A DNA stretch of 64,000 nt, taken from positions 1-64,000 of the forward strand of contig JAFUQU010000027.1 of NCBI GenBank assembly GCA_017472255.1, written 5' to 3'. A model generated the notes under the pieces. It saw only the letters and a list, made by a program, of their open reading frames with translations. It searched no databases and had not been told where the DNA came from. Both the position numbers and the translations under genes were made by a program. Source of the DNA: Clostridia bacterium. Its GTDB lineage: Bacteria; Bacillota; Clostridia; Oscillospirales; CAG-272. Position 1 is the first letter of the stretch. Every line of letters begins with the position of its first letter. Of this stretch, positions 41,193 to 49,801 are shown in pieces.

Positions 41193-41221
41193 TTGACATT
41201 TCCCGGGATTTTTTGTATCAT
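41193..41221 (+). promoter_or_regulatory. Promoter of the BNR-propeller gene
   Basis: TTGACA (41193-41198) and TATCAT (41216-41221) with a 17-bp spacer, divergent from the htpG promoter. The -35 box is flanked by CCGGGGG and CCCGGG, which form a small dyad. Confidence 0.75.
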
Positions 41222-41257
41222 ATTAGAAGTACATACGAATCAGGAAAGGATATATCC

Positions 41258-42160
41258 ATGACAACATACGAAATTACCATCGCCGCTTCCTGCGCCGAAC
41301 CGATTCTGCGCCGCGCACCCTCCGGCGATTTGATATGCTCCGCCGTCATTGAAAATCACGCCCGCTTCTTCCGCAGTACGGACAACGGCGTGACATGGCA
41401 CGATGAGCGGGATTTCATCCCGAACGGCTGCTCTCATTGCAGCGAATTGGCTGTTTTCGACGGCGTGATCACCGCCTGCCTTGCCGTACACGACGGAAGA
41501 TTTTTCGATTGGCGCTGTGTGATGCTGGAGAGCCGGGACGACGGTCACAGCTGGAACGAGCTGCCCCATCCCGAATTCGAGGGCTGCGCATTCCTGCGCA
41601 GCATGATCCGCACCGGGGACGGTATGCTGGTCTGCGCGTATCAGCACTACCCGGTTATGCCCGAGCAGGAAGCCCGGCTGAAGGAATCGCCGGACGCCGA
41701 TTTTACCGGCGTTTCCGTACCTTTCGTGGAAACCGGCATTCTTTTGACCTGCGACCGCTTCGCGTCATGGGATCGATTCCCGGCGATGATTCTTAGTCCG
41801 GAGGGCGCCAATCTGTATCCGAATCCCACGGTGATCGAATATAAGCGGGACTGCCTCGCCATGCTGGCTATTCACGACGGAACGCTCTGGCGTTCGGATT
41901 CAACGGACGGTGGCATGACGTGGGACAAACCCCGTGATACCGGCATCCATTCCATTGGTAAGCCGAAGCTGCTCCGGCTTGGCGACCGTCCGGCGCTGCT
42001 TCATACGCCCGAAGCCGGGAAAATCGAGCTGATACGCTCGGAGAATGAGCGTGTTCCGCTGGGCGAGGGTTGTGGACCGGACGGTATCTGGGAGGACGGA
42101 CATCTCCGCTTTGCCGCCTGTGTGGACGGCGGCATCCGATATTTTGATTACGAGCTGTGA
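41258..42160 (+). CDS. Sialidase-like BNR beta-propeller protein
   Basis: A 300-residue cytoplasmic protein with three Asp-box repeats (STDNGVTWHD, SRDDGHSWNE, STDGGMTWDK), the mark of the six-bladed sialidase fold. The arginine triad of true sialidases was not confirmed, so it may be another glycoside hydrolase or lyase. AGGAAAGG before ATG41258 fixes the start. It is 6 bp upstream of an SGNH esterase gene, suggesting joint processing of an acetylated sugar. Confidence 0.78.
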   Translation: MTTYEITIAASCAEPILRRAPSGDLICSAVIENHARFFRSTDNGVTWHDERDFIPNGCSHCSELAVFDGVITACLAVHDGRFFDWRCVMLESRDDGHSWNELPHPEFEGCAFLRSMIRTGDGMLVCAYQHYPVMPEQEARLKESPDADFTGVSVPFVETGILLTCDRFASWDRFPAMILSPEGANLYPNPTVIEYKRDCLAMLAIHDGTLWRSDSTDGGMTWDKPRDTGIHSIGKPKLLRLGDRPALLHTPEAGKIELIRSENERVPLGEGCGPDGIWEDGHLRFAACVDGGIRYFDYEL

Positions 42161-42166
42161 GGGATA

Positions 42167-43132
42167 ATGATGATTTTAACGAACGCTACGCTGAAAACCC
42201 TGCTGACCGGTGCGGTCAGCTTCATCGAGAACGACGGCTGGCTGACCCCATGCCGCTATTCCGCCGCCCAGCGTGAACGCCTCGCCGGGGATGAGCGCTT
42301 TGCGGCACGCTCAAAGGCCACATCCGGCGTTACGCTGGATTTTGTCACCGATTCCACTTCGCTGGCTTTCGATGCCCGCATCCGCCCCGGAGCGCCGCAC
42401 AAGGGCTATGGTGTGGATATCTGCGTCGATGGGCGGATTAAAGGGCATTTCGGCAATCCTGACCTGTCGGAGGACGACCGGCACTTTGAAATGGAGCTGG
42501 GCGAGGGCGAGAAGCGGGTGACGGTCTGGTTCCCGAATCTGTCCGCAATGAGCCTGCGGAATGTGACGGTGGACGACGGCGCGTCGCTGCGTCCGGCAGA
42601 GAAATCCGGAACGCTGCTCTTTGTGGGCGATTCGATCACGATGGGGTATTTCGCCGACTTTTCGTCCATGACTTACGCCAACCTCACCGCCGCGTCGCTG
42701 GGGATGGAAGCGTTCAATCATGCCATCGGCGGCGAATTCTTCGACCCGGACAAGCTGGACAGGGACTGCGGGCTTACCCCCGACCGCATCATCGTGGCTT
42801 ATGGTACCAACGACTGGAATCAGAAGCGGAACCTTCGCGAACGCTGCCCGGCTTATTTCGATGCGCTGCGCGCCCTCTATCCCGACGCGCGGGTGGACGT
42901 GCTTCTGCCGATCTGGCGTGCGGACAGCCGCGAAAAGGAAGCGCAGGGCTGGCAGTCCTTCATGGAAATGCGCGCCGATATCGCTGTCTGCTGCGAGGGC
43001 AGGGAAGGCTTCCATGTGGTGGACGACATCGAGCTGGTACCCCATTTTCCCGAATTCTTCCGGGACAGCAGGCTCCATCCCAACGAGCTGGGGTTTGCGG
43101 AGTATGCGAAGAATCTGAGCAAATATCTGTGA
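42167..43132 (+). CDS. SGNH/GDSL esterase with N-terminal beta-sandwich
   Basis: A 321-residue protein. An N-terminal jelly-roll-like domain (1-145) precedes an SGNH hydrolase: block I FVGDSITMGY (nucleophile Ser), the Gly block in AIGGEFF, block III YGTNDW and block V DSRLHPNELGF (catalytic Asp/His). This two-domain layout is that of carbohydrate acetyl esterases of the CE2/CE-like type. No signal peptide, so it probably deacetylates imported oligosaccharides. Two consecutive ATGs (42167, 42170) are possible starts. Confidence 0.82.
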   Translation: MMILTNATLKTLLTGAVSFIENDGWLTPCRYSAAQRERLAGDERFAARSKATSGVTLDFVTDSTSLAFDARIRPGAPHKGYGVDICVDGRIKGHFGNPDLSEDDRHFEMELGEGEKRVTVWFPNLSAMSLRNVTVDDGASLRPAEKSGTLLFVGDSITMGYFADFSSMTYANLTAASLGMEAFNHAIGGEFFDPDKLDRDCGLTPDRIIVAYGTNDWNQKRNLRERCPAYFDALRALYPDARVDVLLPIWRADSREKEAQGWQSFMEMRADIAVCCEGREGFHVVDDIELVPHFPEFFRDSRLHPNELGFAEYAKNLSKYL

Positions 43133-43138
43133 AAACAA

Positions 43139-43176
43139 TCGCGGGGCGGCTGCATTTCAGTGCAGCCGCCCCGCGA
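43139..43176. terminator. Bidirectional terminator
   Basis: A perfect 16-bp GC-rich stem (TCGCGGGGCGGCTGCA with its complement) and a 6-nt loop between two convergent genes. A-rich and T-rich flanks lie on the two sides. Confidence 0.85.
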
Positions 43177-43182
43177 CATTTA

Positions 43183-43968
43183 TTATTTTCTGATGGGCAA
43201 CCAGTCAAGCGCGTCCTGAATCCACTTGTCCCAATACTGCCACGCATGATTGCCCTCGCTCTCTTTGTAGGTCAGATCGAACCCCAGTCCGAGCAGATGG
43301 TCGCGCATCTTTGTGTTGATGCCGTAAAGGAAATCCTCCGTGCCGCACCACTGGTAAAGCCGCGGCTTCGAGCGGTCGGACGCCGCCAGCTTCTCCGACA
43401 CCGCGTAAAGGTCGTTCACGCTGCCCTTGAAGCTCCTGTCGTAATTGCCGAAAACCATCTCGGCGAAGGGGGCGCGGACGCTGCTGTAAAGGTAGGAGGG
43501 ATCCAGCGCGCCGGACAGGGAAATGCCGCAGGAGAAGGTCTGCGGGCAGTTCAGCGCCAGCTTGAACGCGCCGTAGCCGCCCATGGAAAGCCCTGCGACG
43601 AAGGTGTCCTCACGCCGGGGCGACATTTTCGGGAAGAAGTCCCGACAGATGGCGGGCAGTTCCTCCGAAAAGAAGGTGAAGTAGCGTCCCGCGCCGCACA
43701 CCATGTCCGTGTACCAGGACAGGTCGGCGTTCGGCATAACCACCGCGATGCCACGCTCGGAGACGTAGCGCTCGATGGAGGTGCGGCGTTCCCAGATTGT
43801 GTGATCGTCGCTCATGCCATGAAGCAGATAGAGGGTGGGATAGGTGTCCACCTTTTCTTCAATGGACGCCATACCGATCTGTCCCCGGGAGCGCTGGGGC
43901 AGGATGACGTTCATTTGAACCTGCTTGCCCAGCACCTCGGAGTGAAAAAATACCTGTAAAAGTGCCAT
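43183..43968 (-). CDS. CE1-like putative esterase
   Basis: A 261-residue alpha/beta hydrolase of the esterase-D/tributyrin esterase type. The nucleophile elbow is GLSMGG (S128), LYLLHGMSDD supplies the oxyanion region, and EGNHAWQYWDKW carries the catalytic His. No signal peptide. It starts 2 bp after the FeoB-associated gene with RBS GGGGGA, so it can be read from the feo operon, though a link to iron uptake is not obvious (a siderophore esterase is possible but unsupported). Confidence 0.82.
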   Translation of the reverse strand: MALLQVFFHSEVLGKQVQMNVILPQRSRGQIGMASIEEKVDTYPTLYLLHGMSDDHTIWERRTSIERYVSERGIAVVMPNADLSWYTDMVCGAGRYFTFFSEELPAICRDFFPKMSPRREDTFVAGLSMGGYGAFKLALNCPQTFSCGISLSGALDPSYLYSSVRAPFAEMVFGNYDRSFKGSVNDLYAVSEKLAASDRSKPRLYQWCGTEDFLYGINTKMRDHLLGLGFDLTYKESEGNHAWQYWDKWIQDALDWLPIRK

Positions 43969-43970
43969 GC

Positions 43971-44159
43971 TTATTCCCCCGTTTTCCTGTCGTCAGTGAC
44001 GCGCGGAGAATGGCGTAAGCCATTCTCCTTGCAGTTGCAGCTTTCGCTGCAACTGCTGCAACCACAATCACAATATTGTCCCCGCTTGGCGCGGCGGATT
44101 TTTCGAATGATGACAAACGCCGCCCATGCTGCGATTGCCAGTATGATGATAATTTCCAT
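43971..44159 (-). CDS. FeoB-associated Cys-rich membrane protein
   Basis: A 62-residue protein: one N-terminal membrane helix (MEIIIILAIAAWAAFVIIRK) followed by a cytoplasmic tail with CDCGCSSCSESCNC, which can bind iron or form disulfides. This matches the small FeoB-associated family (sometimes compared with FeoC). ATG44159 follows GAGGT. It is 10 bp downstream of feoB. Confidence 0.9.
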   Translation of the reverse strand: MEIIIILAIAAWAAFVIIRKIRRAKRGQYCDCGCSSCSESCNCKENGLRHSPRVTDDRKTGE

Positions 44160-44169
44160 TCTGTACCTC

Positions 44170-46224
44170 TTATACGAACAGGTTTGCAATCTGGAACACC
44201 AGCGTGGACATTACCCACGCGGTGCCAATCTGCATGACCATGGTTCCGAGTGTAAACTTCAGTGAACGGCTTTCACGTTTGATGGTGGCGATGGTTGCCA
44301 CACAGGGGACGTACAGCAGCACGAACACCATCAGCGCCAGCGCGTTGGCGGCGGTGAAGCCGGACGCTCCGAGCTGCGCTTCCAGCAGGCTCATACCCTC
44401 TGCCGAGGAAATGTTGCTGATGCCGTAGAGCACCGACATACTGGAGACCACCACTTCCTTGGCGGCAATGCCGGAAATCAGCGCCACGATGATCTGCCAA
44501 TAGCCCAGACCGGTGGGGCTCATCACGGGGACAAGCACCTTCGCGATGACCGCTGCGAAGGAGTCGGACATATCCTCCACCAGACCACCCGCGCCAAAGT
44601 TCAGCAGGAACCAGAGCAGGATGGAAGCGAGAAAGATCGTCGTACCTGCTTTGGTCAGGTAATCGCGCACCTTCTCCCAGACGTAGATGAAGATCGTGTG
44701 GGCGTTGGGCGTCTTGTACTCGGGAAGCTCAATCAGCAGCGTGTGGGCGTCGTATTTCGCCGACGCTTTGTTGAAGATGATTGCCACAATCACCGCGATC
44801 ACCAGTCCCAGCACATACATCGAGAAGGCTGCCACGCCCGCCCATTTGCCGAAGAACATATCGGACAGCAGCACATAAACCGGCAGACGCGCCGAGCAGG
44901 ACATGAACGGCGTGACGAAGATGGTTTTCAGCCGGTCGCGGCGATCTTCCAGCGCACGGGAAGCCATCACCGCCGGAACGGTGCAGCCGAAGCCTAGCAG
45001 CATGGGGATGAACGCCCGTCCCGACAGTCCCATTTTGCCCATCAGACCGTCCATCACATAAGCCACGCGGGACATATAGCCGCTGTCCTCCAGAATCGCC
45101 AGCGCGAAGAAGAGGATGATGATGTTGGGCAGGAAGGTCAGAATACCGCCCACGCCCGCGATAATGCCGTCGATAATCAGGGAGGTCAGAAACTCGCTCA
45201 CATTCAGCGCCGCAAGCAGATTCGTCACCAGCCCGGAGAAGGCTTCCAGCGCCAGCTCGAAGTAGCCCTTGAGCCAGTCGCCCACTGTGAAGGTTAGACC
45301 GAAGACCAGCGCCATGATGCCCAGGAAAATCGGAATGCCCCAGATTCGATGGGTCAGCAGGCTGTCCACCTTGTCGGTGACGGCGCTCTTTTCTTCCTTG
45401 TTGGCCATTACCTCGCCGATGACCTCCTCGATGAAGTCGTATTTCTGATTGATGATCTCACTTTCGTAGCTGCCGGTATAGATGTCGTCGGTGGGAACGG
45501 CATAGCGCCCCATGATCTCCTCGTCGTTTTCCAGATACTTAATGGCGTGCCAGCGGGGATTGGCGATGTCGGGGTATGTGGATTTCAGCCGGGCTTCCAG
45601 CTTCGATATGATGACCTCCACATCGTCCGAATAAACCACTGCGTGTTCCCGGTGAAGCTCGGCATTTTCGCCCACCTTGTGGTGGTGCTCAATGCGGTGG
45701 CGGGCGTCGGAATCCCGATGGTGCAGAGCGGCGTGCATCAGCGCGCCTAAACCCGTTTTCTTCCGGGCGCTGACCGGAATTACCGGAATGCCCAGCATCT
45801 CGGACATACGGTGCAGGTCGATTTCCATGCCCCGTTCCTCCACGATGTCCATCATGTTCAGCGCCATGACAACCGGTTTGCCCAGCTCGATTAGCTGTAA
45901 GGTCAGGTAGAGATTCCGTTCCAGCGCCGATGCGTCGGTAACGTCGATGATTACGTCCACATCGTCGGAAAGGATGCACATCCGTGATACCTTTTCCTCC
46001 ATGGTGTAGGAGGTCAGCGAGTAAATGCCCGGCAGGTCGATCAGGCGGAAGCGGTTTTCGTGGTCGCGATAGGTGCCTTCCTTCTTTTCGACGGTGACGC
46101 CCGGCCAGTTTGCCACCTTCAGGTTGGCGCCGGTGTAGGCGTTGAACAGGGTGGTTTTGCCGCAGTTGGGGTTGCCGATGAAGGCCAGCCGCAGCTCGGC
46201 GCCGTTGTGAGGCTTGTTATCCAC
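44170..46224 (-). CDS. feoB: Ferrous iron transporter FeoB
   Basis: A 684-residue Fe(II) transporter. The N-terminal G-protein domain has G1 GNPNCGKTT, G3 DLPGIYSL and G4 NMMD, followed by a membrane domain with two Gate motifs (GFGCTVPAVMASRALEDRRDR and the later AKEVVVSSMSVLYG/VPCVAT region). His-rich linker HHRDSDARHRIEHHH after the G domain may bind metal. It overlaps feoA by 8 bp. Confidence 0.95.
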   Translation of the reverse strand: MDNKPHNGAELRLAFIGNPNCGKTTLFNAYTGANLKVANWPGVTVEKKEGTYRDHENRFRLIDLPGIYSLTSYTMEEKVSRMCILSDDVDVIIDVTDASALERNLYLTLQLIELGKPVVMALNMMDIVEERGMEIDLHRMSEMLGIPVIPVSARKKTGLGALMHAALHHRDSDARHRIEHHHKVGENAELHREHAVVYSDDVEVIISKLEARLKSTYPDIANPRWHAIKYLENDEEIMGRYAVPTDDIYTGSYESEIINQKYDFIEEVIGEVMANKEEKSAVTDKVDSLLTHRIWGIPIFLGIMALVFGLTFTVGDWLKGYFELALEAFSGLVTNLLAALNVSEFLTSLIIDGIIAGVGGILTFLPNIIILFFALAILEDSGYMSRVAYVMDGLMGKMGLSGRAFIPMLLGFGCTVPAVMASRALEDRRDRLKTIFVTPFMSCSARLPVYVLLSDMFFGKWAGVAAFSMYVLGLVIAVIVAIIFNKASAKYDAHTLLIELPEYKTPNAHTIFIYVWEKVRDYLTKAGTTIFLASILLWFLLNFGAGGLVEDMSDSFAAVIAKVLVPVMSPTGLGYWQIIVALISGIAAKEVVVSSMSVLYGISNISSAEGMSLLEAQLGASGFTAANALALMVFVLLYVPCVATIATIKRESRSLKFTLGTMVMQIGTAWVMSTLVFQIANLFV

Positions 46225-46441
46225 GGACAGTCACCTCGATTCCCTCGGCGATTTCGCGTCCCAGCGCGAAGCGGGTGCCGCGCACCCGGATAATGACTGC
46301 GCCGCCCTTTTTGGCGTTCAGCAGCCGAATGATGGTACCCTTTGTCAGACCGAGCATCTCCAGCCGGCGGGACGTATCGTGCTTTAAGTCGATGGCATTC
46401 ACCCGACAGTCCTGCCCAATCCGGGCTTCCCGTAATGTCAT
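46217..46441 (-). CDS. feoA: Ferrous iron transport protein FeoA
   Basis: A 74-residue SH3-like FeoA protein (RIGQDCRVNAID, LEMLGLTKGTIIRLL, GTRFALGREIAEGIEV). It supports FeoB GTPase-driven iron uptake. It is first in the operon feoA-feoB-FeoB-associated protein, with a promoter at 46491-46519 and a candidate iron box at 46461. Confidence 0.93.
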   Translation of the reverse strand: MTLREARIGQDCRVNAIDLKHDTSRRLEMLGLTKGTIIRLLNAKKGGAVIIRVRGTRFALGREIAEGIEVTVRG

Positions 46442-46460
46442 ATGGTTCTCCTGTTTATTT

Positions 46461-46476
46461 GTTAGGTGCTACTAAC
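46461..46476 (-). promoter_or_regulatory. Candidate DtxR/IdeR-family iron box of feoA
   Basis: GTTAGGTGCTACTAAC is an interrupted palindrome (GTTAG...CTAAC) between the -10 box and the feoA start. It resembles the GTTAGG/CCTAAC-type operators of iron-sensing DtxR-family repressors. Assignment is by resemblance only. Confidence 0.6.
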
Positions 46477-46490
46477 TTTATTTTATAGTA

Positions 46491-46519
46491 AGTATAGTCG
46501 AATTCCGTCGATTTGTCAA
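46491..46519 (-). promoter_or_regulatory. Promoter of the feo operon
   Basis: On the minus strand, TTGACA (46514-46519) and TATACT (46491-46496) with a 17-bp spacer. Confidence 0.8.
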
Positions 46520-46576
46520 GTGACAGGATGAATAAACTTTGGACGGTGACATGAAAATATATGAACAAAGCGAGAA

Positions 46577-46608
46577 AACGATACCGGCGCTGATGCGCCG
46601 GTATCGTT
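46577..46608 (-). terminator. Terminator of the Gfo/Idh operon
   Basis: AACGATACCGGCGC and its complement with a TGAT loop; on the minus strand a TTTT run follows. It lies just beyond the stop at 46623. Confidence 0.85.
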
Positions 46609-46622
46609 GATATGATCAATAT

Positions 46623-47687
46623 TTAGTCGATATCCACCGACTTGCCGGTTTCAGCCGACTTGTAGAGAGCGTCGAGAATCTTCATAATGACCACGCCGTC
46701 CTCTGCGGGGGAGATACAGGGGGTCTTGTTCTGGCAGCAATCGACAAAATGGTCGATTTCGGCCTGGAACGCCTCCTTGCTTTCATAATAGGTGTTGACA
46801 TCCACAAGACTTACATTGGTCATGAAGCCGTTCATTTCGCTGTAAATCTTCATATCGTTCAGGCTGATGCCGCCCTTGGTGCCGTACAGGATGCGGTCGC
46901 CTCTGCCTTCGCCGTTCAGTGCGTAGGAGCACTCCAGCAGGGTGGAAGCGCCGTTCTCGTAGCGGATGATGCCCACGGCGTTGGATTCCACGGTGCAGAT
47001 ATCCTTCTTGGGATCCGCTCCGTCCGGATGCCAGCCCACCGAGGTCTTCAGCTCGGCACGCTCCTTATGCAGCAGGTCGGAGGTGACGGCGTAAACCGAT
47101 ACCGGCTTCGGGTTGCCCATCAGGTAGCGGGTCAGGTCGAGGGGATGCACGCCGATGTCGATGATCGGTCCGCCGCCCGAGCGGGACTTGTCCGCGAACC
47201 AGCCGCCGGGATTGCCGTTGCGGCGGAGGTAGGTAGCCTTGGAGTAGTAGATGTCGCCCAGCAGACCTTTGTCGATGAAGTCCTTGGCGATGCGCGATTG
47301 GTTGTCGAAACGGGTGACAAAGCCCATCATCAGCAGCTTTCCGTTCTTTTTGGAAGCGTCCAGCATAGCCTGTGCTTCTTCAGCGTTCATGGCCATGGGC
47401 TTTTCGCACATGACGTCCAGACCGGCGTTCAGCGCTTCGATGGTGCAGACTGCGTGGTTCACGTTCCAGACGCAGACGTCGGCGGCGTCCAGCTGAACGT
47501 TTGCCAGCATTTCGGTGACGCTGGTAAAGCGCTTTTCGATGCCGTAACGGTCAGCGGTGGCGTTAAGGGTTTTCTCGTTGATATCGCAGATTGCGGCCAG
47601 CTCCACGTTGGGGTTTTTCATATAACGGTCAAGGTGCGTCTTGGCGATGTTGCCCGCACCGATGAGACCTACTCTGAGTTTTGCCAT
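46623..47687 (-). CDS. Gfo/Idh/MocA-family oxidoreductase
   Basis: A 354-residue NAD(P)-dependent sugar dehydrogenase. N-terminal Rossmann motif GLIGAGNIAKTHL, the EKPMAMNAEEAQ motif (K is the family catalytic lysine), and VDIGVHPLDL-like segment with catalytic His (IDIGVHPLDLTRYLMG). It is third in a minus-strand trio with a sialidase-like protein and a sugar isomerase, suggesting oxidation of a sugar released by these. Confidence 0.92.
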   Translation of the reverse strand: MAKLRVGLIGAGNIAKTHLDRYMKNPNVELAAICDINEKTLNATADRYGIEKRFTSVTEMLANVQLDAADVCVWNVNHAVCTIEALNAGLDVMCEKPMAMNAEEAQAMLDASKKNGKLLMMGFVTRFDNQSRIAKDFIDKGLLGDIYYSKATYLRRNGNPGGWFADKSRSGGGPIIDIGVHPLDLTRYLMGNPKPVSVYAVTSDLLHKERAELKTSVGWHPDGADPKKDICTVESNAVGIIRYENGASTLLECSYALNGEGRGDRILYGTKGGISLNDMKIYSEMNGFMTNVSLVDVNTYYESKEAFQAEIDHFVDCCQNKTPCISPAEDGVVIMKILDALYKSAETGKSVDID

Positions 47688-47717
47688 GATAGTTTACCAG
47701 ACCTTTCTTTGAAAAAA

Positions 47718-48779
47718 TCAGATTTTTTCAATTTTAAGACGCATATGCATTACGTTTACACACCAACTTGCATAGGTGTCGGAATATTGGATAAGAAGGA
47801 CATTGGAACCGTCCGCCTCGCGCAGAACGATGTTGTTGGAATAATAGCAGAAGCCCTTGTCATGCTCCAGGTACTCGCCCTTGTCCCATGTATAGCCGTC
47901 CACGGAGGAGTAAAGCACGAAGCCGTGTCCGTTCTCGCCCCGACCGTGCAGAATGTACACGCCGTCGATCAACGCGGTCTGCGGGTTGCGGATGCCCTTT
48001 TCCAGATAACAGGGCTCGCAGACCTCCCAGGTCAGACCAAGATCAGAGCTGACAAGATGGTCCATGTACCGCTCGCGGTTGATATTGTAAGCATACATAT
48101 GCAGCCGTCCGTCCGTATCGAACAGGATCGAGCCGTAGCCCCGTCCCTGCGTATCCATGGGAAGCACGCTTCGCTCGGTAAAGCTCTCGCCGCCGTCCTC
48201 GCTGACATACAGCCGGTACAGATGCTCGGGCTTGTTTCCGGTGAAAGTAACCTCCGCGTCGTTGCAGAAATGCAGGATGTAGATTATATCGTTCCGGCAG
48301 AGCACATCGTAGATTCTGCCCCGGTAAGGGGAGACCTCCACAGGATCGCTCCAGCTTTCGCCGCCGTCGTCACTGTGAATGGCCATGGGCGTAAACCACG
48401 GTTCACAGCAGACCGGATGCAGCATATCGTTGCGCAGACAGAACGCGACCACACGACCGGAGGTCAGCGCAGCAGCTTTCTCCACCGATACGGTGAAGAT
48501 TCCGTCGTGAAACGCCTGCTGCGCGTAGGGAAGGAGCTTCACATCCGAAAAAGTGCGGCCTTTGTCGCTGGAGGTGCGGTATTCAATCCAGCCATAGGCG
48601 GCGTGTCCGTTGAGTCTCACGGGTGAGCAGTTGGAATTGAAATCGATCAGCGTGCCGTTGGCAAGCTCCGCCATAGCGTGGCTCATATGACCGCTTCTGT
48701 TTCTGCCTTGGTTGTCAACGTAAAGCTCCGGCTCCGACAGTTTGATACGGCAGCCGTTGCGTTCAAACACCTTTCCCAT
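47718..48779 (-). CDS. Sialidase-like BNR beta-propeller protein
   Basis: A 353-residue protein with Asp-box repeats (SSDKGRTFSD, SDDGGESWSD, SEDGGESFTE, SSDLGLTWEV) and no signal peptide. It has the sialidase-type six-bladed propeller. Active residues of neuraminidase were not verified, so sialic acid specificity is open. It starts 3 bp after the isomerase stop. It is a distant relative of the 41258 protein but lies in a separate operon. Confidence 0.78.
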   Translation of the reverse strand: MGKVFERNGCRIKLSEPELYVDNQGRNRSGHMSHAMAELANGTLIDFNSNCSPVRLNGHAAYGWIEYRTSSDKGRTFSDVKLLPYAQQAFHDGIFTVSVEKAAALTSGRVVAFCLRNDMLHPVCCEPWFTPMAIHSDDGGESWSDPVEVSPYRGRIYDVLCRNDIIYILHFCNDAEVTFTGNKPEHLYRLYVSEDGGESFTERSVLPMDTQGRGYGSILFDTDGRLHMYAYNINRERYMDHLVSSDLGLTWEVCEPCYLEKGIRNPQTALIDGVYILHGRGENGHGFVLYSSVDGYTWDKGEYLEHDKGFCYYSNNIVLREADGSNVLLIQYSDTYASWCVNVMHMRLKIEKI

Positions 48780-48782
48780 CTT

Positions 48783-49643
48783 TTATTTGCTGATGATGCC
48801 GCGCAGGAAGTTGACGGCGGTGGCGATGTCAGCTTCGGGATTGGCGCCGACCTCGCGTTCGATGGTCAGATAGCCCTTGTAGCCTACCGACTCCAGCGCG
48901 TTCATATATGCGGGGAAGTCCACCTGACCGGTGCCCAGCGGAACCTCCTCATAGTACTTGATGCCCTGGAACTCGACGGGAACGGGATGCACCACGCGGT
49001 AAACATATTCGGGAACGCTGGGAACCAGCATACGACCGTCCTTGGCGTGGGTGTGGACGATGTAATCCTTCAGGTTATGTACAGCTACGACGGGATGATC
49101 GCCCGTGACCATGACCAGATTGGCGGGGTCGAGGTTGACGGCAACGCCCTTGGAGCCGAGGCTGTCGAGGAAAGCCTTCAGCACGGCGGAAGGTTCGGGA
49201 CCGGTTTCAATGGCGAAGTGCGCGTTCAGCGAGTCGGCATATTCAGCCAGCTCGGCGCAGGCTGCCTGCATGATCTTATAGCGCTCATGCTCGGGATTGC
49301 TCGGAACCACGCCGATGTGGGTGGTAACAATATCGCATTCCAGCTCCTTGGCCAGCTCGAGAATGCGCTTGGACTTTTCGATCAGTTCAGGGTTCAGCTC
49401 GGGATTGCCGAAGCCCTTACCTAAGTCGCCGCAGAGTGCGGAGAAACGCAGACCGTTGTCCTTGACGTAAGCCAGCAGCTCCTTCGCCTTAGCGCCGGAC
49501 AGATTCTCGGGGGAATTCTCGCCGCTGGTGGCGTACATCTGCAAACCGTCTACGCCAAGGGCGGCAGCCTTCTTCACAGCCTCACGGGTGGGGCAGCGGA
49601 AGGATTCAAGCATGGCGCCGATTGGAAATTTGTACATAATCAT
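48783..49643 (-). CDS. Sugar phosphate isomerase/epimerase (TIM barrel)
   Basis: A 286-residue AP-endonuclease-2-like barrel (xylose-isomerase-like). Metal-ligand segments FAIETGPE (Glu), VNLDPANL (Asp), HTHAKDG (His) and TIEREVG (Glu) are visible. Related enzymes epimerise or isomerise keto sugars and inosose. It is first of the catabolic trio, with AAAGGAG before ATG49643. It is divergent from an AraC regulator, its probable controller. Confidence 0.88.
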   Translation of the reverse strand: MIMYKFPIGAMLESFRCPTREAVKKAAALGVDGLQMYATSGENSPENLSGAKAKELLAYVKDNGLRFSALCGDLGKGFGNPELNPELIEKSKRILELAKELECDIVTTHIGVVPSNPEHERYKIMQAACAELAEYADSLNAHFAIETGPEPSAVLKAFLDSLGSKGVAVNLDPANLVMVTGDHPVVAVHNLKDYIVHTHAKDGRMLVPSVPEYVYRVVHPVPVEFQGIKYYEEVPLGTGQVDFPAYMNALESVGYKGYLTIEREVGANPEADIATAVNFLRGIISK

Positions 49644-49695
49644 TCAACTCCTTTAACAAAATTGCCTTTTGGCATCGTGAAAGAAAAATTTTCTT

Positions 49696-49734
49696 TTGCA
49701 ACCTATTGCAAATTTTACGAGTTTATTATATAAT
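49696..49734 (+). promoter_or_regulatory. Promoter of the AraC gene with repeated TTGCAA
   Basis: TTGCAA (49706-49711) and TATAAT (49729-49734) are 17 bp apart. A second TTGCAA copy lies at 49696-49701. The hexamer is a perfect palindrome, so it reads the same on both strands of this divergent region. Confidence 0.65.
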
Positions 49735-49801
49735 ATATGCGGGATAAATGCAAGAGTGTATCTTGCTTTTGTTTAACATAATCTTGCTTTCGGGGGTAAA
49801 T

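Noticed and set aside
43183..43968. Siderophore esterase of the feo operon
   Set aside because: It is co-oriented with feo genes, but no siderophore uptake genes are present and the fold is a general CE1-like esterase.
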